Source: Setoptus koraiensis
Lineage: Eukaryota > Arthropoda
Length of the DNA: 64,000 nt
Direction of reading: 5' to 3'
NCBI GenBank assembly: GCA_048013815.1
Contig: CM106585.1
Span: 9,610,001-9,674,000 of the forward strand
Under the pieces are notes generated by a model. It had not been told where the DNA came from. It worked only from the letters and a program-made list of their open reading frames with translations, and searched no databases. The position numbers and the translations under genes were made by a program. Of the stretch, positions 54,958 through 64,000 are shown piece after piece (the first letter of the stretch is position 1; each line of letters opens with the position of its first letter).

Positions 54958-55550
54958 TAGCGCACTTGTGGCTGGCTGACAGCGGCTGTCAGTGGCGCTG
55001 TTACAGTGCGCGCTGGGCGCCAATCGCTGGGCGCCAATTGTTAATCAACACTGAATAAAACATGAATGGCATAAATAATTCAAAAGTGATTATCGCGCCA
55101 ATCGCGACAACAGCAGCAGCAACAACGACAACAACAACAACAACACCAAGCGCGTGCAGTGCGTTTATTCAATAATAAACTTTATTGTCGCTGCTGTTGT
55201 TGGCGCCACTTGATATTGAAATATGTTTGAAATTGAAATTGCATTGTTGCCAATTGTAACTGTTAAACGGTTGCGCGATTGTTGCGCGCGCCGCCAACTG
55301 TGCGATGTGCGTGCAACTGCACAAACAGCACGAGTGCGTAAGACGAAGCGCGCCAAGGCGACCAACGGGCACCGAGGCGACAACAATGAGAGGCGCGATT
55401 GACAAATGAACAAATGAGCCAAATGAGCCGACTGAACGATGCACGCAGTTCTCTCATTAGCATTGTAAGTGTCACCTTGCCGCCAGTGGGCGCCCCACCA
55501 ACGGTAAGCGCTTGTAACAAGTCACTTGTTACGAGTGCGACTAGCGCGCG

Positions 55551-55611
55551 CAACCGTCACAAGCGTCGTCACAAGCGTCGTCACAAGCGTCGTCACAAAC
55601 GTCGCAAGCGC
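55551..55611 (+). repeat. 12-bp minisatellite (AAGCGTCGTCAC)
   Basis: Four tandem copies, the last degraded. It reads as HKRRHKRR in one frame, a false basic protein. Confidence 0.85.
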
Positions 55612-57355
55612 CATCGCGGGCGCCGCTGGCGAGCGCGCGGGCCACAGGTGAGCCGGCCCGAACTCAACAAGTGGCCAATGACAAGTGGCGACGAGCGCAG
55701 CCACTTGTTGGCAGCGAGCGAGCGCCATTGATGCGAGCATGTCGACGCGTTGTGCCCAGCAGCCCCACTGACAGCCCCACTGACAGCCCCACCGGCAGCG
55801 CCTCTGACAGCGCCGATCGGGCGACCGGCGCCGATGATTAATGCACCTGTGGCCGGGCTGCGCAACGTGATTAATTGCGGCGATTGCGGCGATTGTTGCG
55901 ATTGTTCAATTGGCAGTTGGCAGTTGGCAGTTGGCGCACTCACAGCCTGATAACTGTATCACCGTCGCGCTGGTCATTACAGTCATGAGCGTCGCAGCCG
56001 GCGCAAGCGCCGCAATTGTCGGAATCGTCGGGATCGTCAGAATTGTCGGAATGGTCGGAATGGGTGTTGCGTGATGCGCACTTCTGGCCGCAGTGGGCCG
56101 CTGTCGGCCGCGATATCTCGGCCGATCTAATCTGTTCTCGTGAGCATAATACAGCGTGCACAAAACATAATACAGCCCTTATCTGGGCGCAATCGTTTGC
56201 TTGTGTCGTTTGCCGGACACAGTCGGACATAATTAGTTGGACAGTGGTCTCGTTCGGGCTCGAGATGGCGCTCGCGATGAGCCGGCAATTAAGCGAGCCA
56301 ACAAGCAACTGCTGCTGCTGCCACCACTTGCGCGCTTATCAATTTGGGCGCCGCCCGCCACGCCGGCGATCATTAGTTGCGTCATTAGTTGCGTCATTGG
56401 TCGGCGGGCTGTTGATGATCGGCGGGCCGGCATGATGACGGCGGCGGCGGCGCGATCACTTTGCTTGATCGTGGCAGCTCGATCATGCTACGACCGTCGC
56501 ACTGCCATCATCACATTGCGACCATCGCACTGCGAGAGAGACAGCGAGCTTAATAATAGCGGACACAATGAGCTAGATGGCAGCACTTAATAATATGCAA
56601 CGGTGCGTTTAATAATAATAACGGCAACCTTAAACGGCCGTGCCCGTGTTAAATGCTAATAAACAACAGTCACAGTATCAAGCGAGCGGCCATGCGAGCG
56701 CAAGCGAGCAACGGTCGGCCACTGGCCATCGCGCCACCGGAACGAATTTGTCTGGCTGGTGTTGGCAACAACATTTGCATCGGCAGCCACAACCGCCAAC
56801 AACAGCCAGCAGCAGCAACAACAACACCAACGACAACAGCAACAACGCTTATAGGTCGAGCGGCGCAGCCAAGGGTGGACACCGGCAACAATTGCAACGG
56901 GATCATCACTCAAACGTGCCTCTCATCTGGCTGTTGCTGTTGGTTGTTGCTGTTGGTTGTAGCTGGCGGTTGTTGGCGGTTGTTGTTGGCGGTTGTCGGT
57001 GGTTGCCGCAGCTACGCGATTCGCACGATCAGCGCCGGCCATGGTTGCGATTGGCGCCGTGACCAACAGGTGAGGCTGCTGCCATTTGCCAAGCGACGCA
57101 TGCCAGCCAATGCCAGCGATTGGCCAGAGTGAGAGAGAGAGAGAGAAAGTTTGCAAAGTGCGATAATCGCACTTGTATTTGTTATCGCAGTTGTTTGCGC
57201 TGTGCCCGTTATTGTATCGGTCACATTGGTAATGTTGGCAGCTCGCCTACTGGCCAGAGCTGGCAACTACTGACTCAGTAGTACTGACAGTGTCCGCAGC
57301 GCGCAGCTTGCCAACAACAACCGCTATTTGTTGTTTGTCGGCTGTTTGTTGTTTG

Positions 57356-57470
57356 TCGGTTGTTTGTTGTTGTTGTTGTTGCTGTTCATCTGCTGCTCTC
57401 ATCTGTCGCTGTTGTTGTTGTTGTTGTTGTTGCTGTTGTGCTGCTGTTGTTGTCGCTGTTGGGCTGTTGT
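57356..57470 (-). repeat. CAA/CAG tract on the minus strand
   Basis: TTGTTTGTCGGC units grade into TTGTTGTTGCTG units on the plus strand. Confidence 0.75.
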
Positions 57471-58670
57471 CTTGGCAGCCCGTTGGACACGGCGCCAACG
57501 ATCTAATGCCAAAAGTTTTCCTTGGCGCGATTGTTTCCGTTGGCCCTGGTCGCTGCCAGGCCCACTCGGTGCCCTTTGCCAGGCTCGCCTGGCAGTATTT
57601 GCACATTGTTGCTGGCACCAGCCGAGCCGCACCAACGCAGCCAATGCCAGCAACCCAACAACAACAACCGCCGTTGTGTGTACCTGTCGCTGGTGTCGCT
57701 GGTGTCGCTGGTGTCGCTGTTGCCGCCGGTGTCGCGGGTGTCGCTGCCGTCGCCGCTGGGCCACCGACAACAGCGACTGGGCACTGCGATGAAGCGCGGC
57801 CTGACTTGATTGCGCAAGCAAGCCTATGTGTAAGTTGCATAATGCAACACAAACAGACACATTAAATGGCTGGCCGGCGCAATATAAACTGGCGCTGGCG
57901 CAATAGAGAGCGCGCCGAGGAAATGAAGATGAATCATCGGCATAATGAGCGATCGGCGCAAGCGAGCAACAAGCCGCCCGTTCAAGGAAGAGGGAGGCGC
58001 CAGCTGAGCGCGCTAACGGTCGCCTGAGCTGGCGAGCGACAAAAACAACAACAGCAACAGCAACAGCAACGACGAGCGCGGCCGCTAGGCGGAGTCTGCG
58101 CTCATTTGAATGGCGCCGACGGTCTCGCCAGGCACGTGGTTGCGCAACAGGCAGCGAGCAACGAGCAACAAACAAAGGGCAACAAACAACGGGCGAGGTG
58201 TCTGATTGGGGGGGCGAAACATGCCCAGCGAGCAGTTTGTTGGACAGCGATTAACGGTGCAGCCAGGTGAGGGCCGCACAACGATGTGGCGCGTTGTTGT
58301 TGCCCCGTGTTGTATCGTGCCTTGTTCATCGTGTGCTATTGCGCTGGCCAACGACAGCAACGACAGCAACGACAGCAATTGGCAACAGGTGAGTTTGGCC
58401 AGCAAACAATCATTCGCAAATCATCCGCTGCCGCCACCGCTAGCCGGCCTAACGTCGAGACAGTTTAGCAGTCACTTTCACTCTCACATTTGCACTTGTC
58501 GCATCGACTCATCAACGCAACGCAACATCGCAATCGACCAAGCGGGACACACGCCGGCCACGCAAGCATCATTGGTGAGTTCATTTCGAGTATTTGCACG
58601 AGTATTTGCACGAGTATTACCATTCCGCGAGCAGCATTCCAGAGCACTGCAAACAGACAGAGTTTCGCAC

Positions 58671-58724
58671 AGCATTGCAGAGTTTTGCAGAGTTTTGCAG
58701 AGTTTTTTAGAGTTTTGCAGAGCA
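58671..58724 (+). repeat. 10-bp minisatellite (AGTTTTGCAG)
   Basis: Five tandem decamers, one changed to AGTTTTTTAG. Related AGCATTGCAG and AGCACTGCAA words precede it. Confidence 0.8.
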
Positions 58725-59472
58725 TTTTCAAGTTTCTATCAGTGTCAGCAAGTATCGCTCGTGGCAGTTGACAGCGACCAATTGTCGCGCGCTCACCAAC
58801 GTTTTCCCGCTAAAAAACTAACCGAAACCCAATCGTCTCACCAAACTCACTCAACTATTGCCAACCGATCGATCGATTGCGCATCGATTGCTCATCGATT
58901 GGCCCGAATCGCCGAATCGCCAATTTGCCAAATTCAAATTCAATCGTCGGACATCGTCGACAGGAAGCCATTTGGTTAGGTGCACACAAGACAAGCGACA
59001 CAAGATTTACGTGAACTTAAGTCACACCAACAAGTCACATTGATTATCACTATTATGGCTCGCACATCAAATCAACTAGTGAACCTCTGTTCAATGGGTG
59101 AGTGTGTTGACCGGTCAAGCGTGGTTGGCCAGCTCGACGATAGGTGCGCAATTGTTGTCTCGCTGACAAGAGTTGTTGATTTATTGAGTATCAATCAATC
59201 ATCAATAAATCGCTCACTCACAAACCGATGAATGCGATCACAATCGACATTAACCGACCATTTAATCAACATCGGTTAGAGATTCACTTTCACGGTGTCT
59301 GACGAGTGATTTGACCAGTCTGACTGATTTGATGAACAACTCAAACACAACAACTTTTCCCAGTTCCAACAATCAATGTCAGACGCCACTGGCTGCTGGC
59401 CACACAATTCAATTTTGCTCGCGGCCGATGAAAATTGAATTGAATTGCACGGTTATTTTTGCCAATTTGCAA

Positions 59473-59562
59473 CATTCATTGCCATCCATTGCCATTCAGT
59501 GCCATTCAGTGCCATTCAGTGCCATTCATCGCCATTCATCGCCATTCATCGCCATTCATTAG
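59473..59562 (+). repeat. 10-bp minisatellite (GCCATTCAGT / GCCATTCATC)
   Basis: Nine decamers in two consecutive blocks: three GCCATTCAGT, then GCCATTCATC. Block-wise homogenisation is visible. Confidence 0.9.
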
Positions 59563-60182
59563 CAGTGAATCCGATGAGAGCCAATGAAACTCATTCAATG
59601 AATATCATTGATGAATCCAATCTATGAATGCCATTGAATGAGTTTCATTGACTCATGATGAAATTGCAACTGGTTGCAACTGTCAAAACGAATCGATTGC
59701 CAAATTGATTCTCAATAAACAACCTGTTAACTAAACTATTAACTCTCCATTGAACTCTCCATCTTGCTTGCCCATCTTGCACGCGTCTCGGCTGCACGCA
59801 CCCACTGGCACCCACCGGCACCCACTGGCAACGACTGGCTCCACACTGGCACGCTCACCCAACTGATATTATTGCGCAACCATTACGTTGTTGTGCGACC
59901 AATGTTACGCACACACTCGCTATTACGCAACAACCGCCACCGATCGACAGCCTTGGCCCTCTGGCTTGTGGGCGCCACCATTCAATGCCTATACGCGAGA
60001 TCCACGCACAGGGTGAGTACAGGCCCACTGTTTGCAATGACTGCGAGCCCCCTGGTGACTGTTGGGCTAACAGTGTTCAATGATGATACATCAGTGTTTA
60101 ATGATGATACATTTATGCAACTGCGCCGACTATCGGCAGTGACTGTCAGCAGTGACCATCAGCAGTGATTGCGCGCAGCATC

Positions 60183-60281
60183 ATAATATAATCAAAATAT
60201 AATCATAATATAATCATAACATAGTCATAACATAGTCATAACATAATCACAACATAATCATAACATGATCATAATATAGTC
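60183..60281 (+). repeat. 11-bp AT-rich minisatellite (ATAACATAGTC)
   Basis: Nine tandem 11-mers with variants ATAATATAATC and ATAACATAATC. Confidence 0.9.
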
Positions 60282-60329
60282 ATAATGAGCGAGTATCGAG
60301 CGTTATTAACCTTTATTAGCCGTTATCTA

Positions 60330-60390
60330 TTACCTGTCGCCTGTTGTTTGTTACCTGTTGGCTGTTGTTTGTTACCTGTTGGCTGTTGAT
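60330..60390 (+). repeat. 21-bp minisatellite
   Basis: Two and a half copies of GCTGTTGTTTGTTACCTGTTG. Confidence 0.8.
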
Positions 60391-60580
60391 TGGCGTGCGC
60401 ATGCAAACATCCAACAAACATCTAGCAAACATAAGCAGGCCGATAAGTCAGACACAGATTGCAAGCGATAACTGTGTACAACTAAACGGTGGCCGGCAAA
60501 GTGTGACCAGTTATCATCATGGCATGATTATTGGTTATTATTTCAACTTCCGTTAGCCACTCGTTTGCGCCGTCTGCTCA

Positions 60581-60620
60581 CTCGCTGTGTGTTGCGTAAT
60601 GTTGCGCAACACACAGCGAG
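60581..60620. repeat. Perfect hairpin, 16-bp arms, 8-nt loop
   Basis: CTCGCTGTGTGTTGCG (60581-60596) is the exact reverse complement of CGCAACACACAGCGAG (60605-60620). The loop is TAATGTTG. It is the longest spaced hairpin I found. Confidence 0.9.
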
Positions 60621-63043
60621 CCAATGTGGAGCGAATGCCCGCTGACAAAGCCACAGACGAGCAAGCGATAATAATGATGATAATTATGCAACATTGCCCC
60701 ATTGCACATTGCGCAACGATGCCATCCACTGTTGCCGTTGCCGTTGCCGTTGCCGTTGCGCAACAACAACAACAGCATCCCCTGGTGAACATGAGACTCA
60801 TCACACTGCGACCATCATCGGAGGCAGCGATAGGGCCGATAGGAAGTATCATGCCAGCACTTGTTGCGGTGCGTGTGGCACAAACAACAGCAAGCGCCAA
60901 CTATCAGCGCCGTTATCAGGCTGTGATTCGCGATGCGACTCGCAATGCGACTCGCAATGCCATTCCAATGCCATTCACGGGTAATAACGGTCACTAATGC
61001 AATAATAATAACGGTAATCGTAACAACAACAACAACAGTAATGATAATGCAAGCCGAAAGCCGGAGCTGTCAGGTTCATACGGCTTGATATCAGCTGTAT
61101 CTACTGTATCAACCGCATATCAGCTGCTGCATCAGCTGCGTATCAGCGCTCTCCATCTCGAGACTCGAGACTCGAGCGAGCCAGCGTGTGACAGTAAAGT
61201 GACACTGGCAAACAGCTGACAGCGAGCAGACGACACACAGTTGATAATATTGCTATCATTATAACATGCATATTGCATACCTTTTGTTGTATTAGATGCT
61301 GTTATATTAGATGCTGTATTTATATACAGAGGCACGGAGGCAGTAAATAAGGAAATCGCTTGCTTGCGCAACAATCATCATGCCGGCCACCAAGACTAAT
61401 GCACGCTTCCTGCGCGCCTCTATTGGCCGTTGCACGCATTACGCGCCGCAACCGTTATGTGTGATCGTACGTAGATTAAATGTTGTAAAATTAAATATCC
61501 GACGGCAATTATTATTATACATTAGACACTGTTGTCCGTCGTGGATCGAATACCGCACCGGCCCGACGCAAAACGCTGCGATCGCTGCGTTTATACGCCG
61601 CTCAACAAGACAATAAGCGCTTGCCAAGAATGCCCGAGCATCTGTGAGCGAATCGCCGGCGATCCGTGTGACTCACACGGTGTAAGTGATACAATAATTG
61701 AAACAACAACAACACGAGCTTGCCAGAGTGGCCGAAAGTGCCGGAATCGCTGCAACCTTATCAAGCAACGAGCGCACAGCAGAGCGAAGGATGAGCCAAT
61801 TAAGCGACGGTCAGTCAGGATGTAAGCGTAACTGCAAACTTATTCTTCTTCTTCTGTCTCTTGGTGGCCATGCAAATAAGTGAGCACTGCGCTCGCCTGT
61901 AATGGTCAGCTTGCCGCAGTGGTCTCACAAGCCGAGACGAGCTGGCCGATGAGCCGGCCAACGAGCATTGTTGTTGGCCGGCTCATGGCACTGTGGCGCC
62001 GTTGTTGGCATTGTTGCGCAACGTTGCCGGCATCTAATTAGGAGCATCGGCGAGTTGGCGCATCGCCGGCATCATACTCTATGCGCACCGTTATCAAGTC
62101 AGTGGGCCAGCCAACAGCAGCGGCCAACATCAAGTCGCCAGTCGGTGGGCCAACCGGCAACGCCAATTATGACGCCAGCCGGCCCGGCCAACAGTGTTGC
62201 ACCAGTGCTATTATTACCGTTATTTGGCCATTAATCAACAAGTGATATCATGCATGGCACTATCAGCTGACTCACAACGTTGTCAGCACAACAACAAACG
62301 GTTATGTAAGGCTTGCAACGATTTATAAGGCGACGCTTTATTATGCAACAGTTTATTATGCAACAGTTTATTGGTTTGTGGGCCAGTTGCTATTTGGCCA
62401 CTAGCAACCTGTTGCTTCGATGCTTTAATGGTTGGCGCGGTGCGCAACTAGTGCGACTGTTACATTAATTGAGCCCGTCGTTGTGGCGACCAGCATGCCA
62501 TTAGCTGCCCGAAAGGCTCGCTGCGCCGGGCATCCTTGTTGCCGGTCGCGGCTCGCGTCCGCTCCGCCCGGCCGCATCCGTCGAAATGAGCGTCTGTCCG
62601 GCGCGCCGGCACTTGTAGTAGTACCGGCAAGGTAGTTGTGTTGTGATTTTGACAGCTGTTTCAACAACAACAACGACAGCAACGACAACACCGACAACAA
62701 CGACAACAACGACAGTCTGCGAGCCGCCGTCTGTGGCGCGTTTGTCTCTAGCAGCCGACGATGGATGCACAGCCACTGCACACCGTTCACCTGTTGGCCA
62801 GTGTGGCCACTTTGGCCACTTGGCCACAGTGTGCAGCGGCCAACAATCGGCTGCCCTCTTTTGGCCTGTCTGGTCTTGCTCAGCGGGCTTGTGTGTCAGC
62901 TGTGACGAGACCAGATCTCTTATTTATTAGCGATTACAGTTTGCGCAATGCGCACTGTTGAGAGCGCCAATATGCTAATTAAAAGCAACCATTCACTCTC
63001 GCTTTCCGCGCCGCTCTTCCCACTGGACAATGCTGCCGCATAA

Positions 63044-63120
63044 CACTGCCGGACAGCACTGCCGGACAGCACTGCCGGACAGCACTGCCGGACAGCACTG
63101 CTGGACAATACTACTGGACA
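63044..63120 (+). repeat. 13-bp minisatellite (CACTGCCGGACAG)
   Basis: Four near-perfect copies, then two degraded ones ending ACTACTGGACA. Confidence 0.9.
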
Positions 63121-63231
63121 TAGCTGGCGCGCTGCAGCCGAGAATGTCCAGCCAGTTTACAAGTTTGTCTCTGTCCGGCCGTTGGCTGGCCGTCTGAGCG
63201 GCCGGTGGGCCGCCAGCAGGCGCACAACAGC

Positions 63232-63285
63232 GCCAACAACAACAACAGCAACGGCAACAACAACAGCAACAGCAACAACAACGCC

Positions 63286-63329
<44 letters not shown>

Positions 63330-63348
63330 CGGCAACAACAGAGTCCGA
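63232..63348 (+). repeat. CAA-rich microsatellite ending in a pure (CAA)n run
   Basis: AACAACAACAGC words lead into a pure CAA run of about fourteen units near 63287-63328. Confidence 0.85.
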
Positions 63349-63497
63349 GTTTGTGCCGGAGTTGGGACTCGAGCAGCGCTATCGAGACCGCTCAGACGGA
63401 ACAAACAAGCGCTATTTCGAATCTTCGAAAACAACAAACTGACCGCAACTAACGGCCAGCTCACTCTACTTTGTAGCGAGCTGGCTACTTTGCAGTG

Positions 63498-63515
63498 GCG
63501 AGCTGCGCAGCTCGC
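63498..63515. repeat. 18-bp perfect palindrome
   Basis: GCGAGCTGCGCAGCTCGC, spacerless. Flanking TTTGCA and TGCAAA extend it with a small bulge. Confidence 0.8.
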
Positions 63516-64000
63516 TGCAAATGCAAATCAAATCCCGTATGCGTGACCACAATCGTCAAGTCGCTGGCGTCGCGGATGCTCGGGCCGCCGCATGGTCAGC
63601 GGTCGGTGGCGCCGGCCAGACGCAGACCAAGTGGCAGCCAGTGTGAACAGGTAACGAGCCGACGACTAATAGAGCGCCAACTGATCGCACACACACACAC
63701 ACATCGCGTCATGTTGCATTGTTCTCGAGCTAGCTCGCCACTGGCCACTGGCCGCTCGTTGTTTACAACCGCTGGCCAGTTGCGCAACAACAATTATTGC
63801 AAGATTTTGTTACGTAACACAATCTCGCAACCGTCAACCACCTACCTTTATGTGTTTGCCAGTCGCTGGCCATCTCATGCTAGGCGACTCATGCTAGGCG
63901 ACTCGCAGTGTGTGTGCCCAGCGCTGACTGTAATAGCGCGGCGATACTACCGGCTATAATGCCCACTATGATAATGTGGCCGGGTATGCCTAATCACCAC

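Larger units (their letters stand above)
48154..64000. other. 3' flank and GC-rich repeat-dense region, no recognisable gene
   Basis: 48154-50000 is AT-richer and contains the Q-rich gene's 3' UTR and a possible small exon at 48670-48748. From 50000 to the end the DNA is CpG-rich, with many tandem arrays and CAA/TTG tracts. Donor-like CAG|GTGAG or CAG|GTAAG words occur at several places (54902, 55645, 57067, 58263, 58386, 60010), so small exons of an unseen gene are possible. None could be tied to a known domain. Confidence 0.5.

Noticed and set aside
54622-55023. Minus-strand frame with a Leu-Phe-Gly repeat resembling a hydrophobic protein
   Set aside because: It is the complement of the 9-bp CAGCCCGAA minisatellite.
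55399-55731. A very basic HKRRHKRR peptide resembling a protamine or histone-like tail
   Set aside because: It is one frame of a 12-bp tandem repeat, with no flanking gene structure.
1-64000. Transposons, retroelements, tRNA, rRNA or CRISPR
   Set aside because: I looked for transposase, reverse-transcriptase, integrase and capsid motifs, terminal repeats and regularly spaced direct repeats. The tandem arrays lack unique spacers and no mobile-element protein is recognisable.

Overview
The window is animal nuclear DNA. It carries a LIM-homeobox gene interrupted by spliceosomal introns, an XMAP215/Msps-family microtubule protein, signal-recognition-particle receptor beta, NAD-dependent glycerol-3-phosphate dehydrogenase and a very glutamine- and asparagine-rich nuclear-type protein. 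The many CAA/CAG glutamine tracts and the gene types fit an arthropod, perhaps a mite or another chelicerate, but nothing in the sequence proves the lineage. I see no prokaryotic operon, CRISPR array, tRNA, rRNA or recognisable transposon.

Layout. 1-24254: GC-rich, CpG-rich, repeat-dense DNA with no recognisable gene; it lies immediately 3' of a splice donor inside the Lim1 homeodomain, so much or all of it is probably one very long Lim1 intron. 24255-26002 (minus): the first two coding exons of a Lim1 (Lhx1/5) gene. 26003-26949: divergent intergenic region. 26950-33214: a compact AT-richer island of four intronless genes: a reduced Msps-like protein with two tandem TOG domains (plus), SRPRB copy A (minus), GPD1 (plus) and SRPRB copy B (minus). 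33215-43536: mostly GC-rich, repeat-dense non-coding DNA. 43537-48153 (plus): a single long exon for a roughly 1540-residue Q/N/S-rich protein. 48154-64000: 3' flank, then more GC-rich, minisatellite-dense DNA.

The most unusual coding features are the mini-Msps, with its duplicated TOG3-type domain and no visible TOG1, 2, 4 or 5, and the two SRPRB copies. The SRPRB copies share a stretch of about 556 bp that looks identical by eye, while their C-termini and flanks have diverged. Each sits tail-to-tail with a plus-strand gene whose first canonical AATAAA lies inside the antisense of SRPRB.

The non-coding DNA is unusual. It is GC-rich and not CpG-depleted, while several genes are AT-rich, the reverse of the common pattern. 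It holds dozens of independent short tandem arrays (units of 9-29 bp), CAA/TTG runs on both strands, and a set of perfect 11-20 bp-arm hairpins that no named element explains. The genes have unrelated jobs (neural patterning, microtubule dynamics, ER targeting, glycerol metabolism), so the clustering does not look functional. All percentages and identities here were judged by eye.
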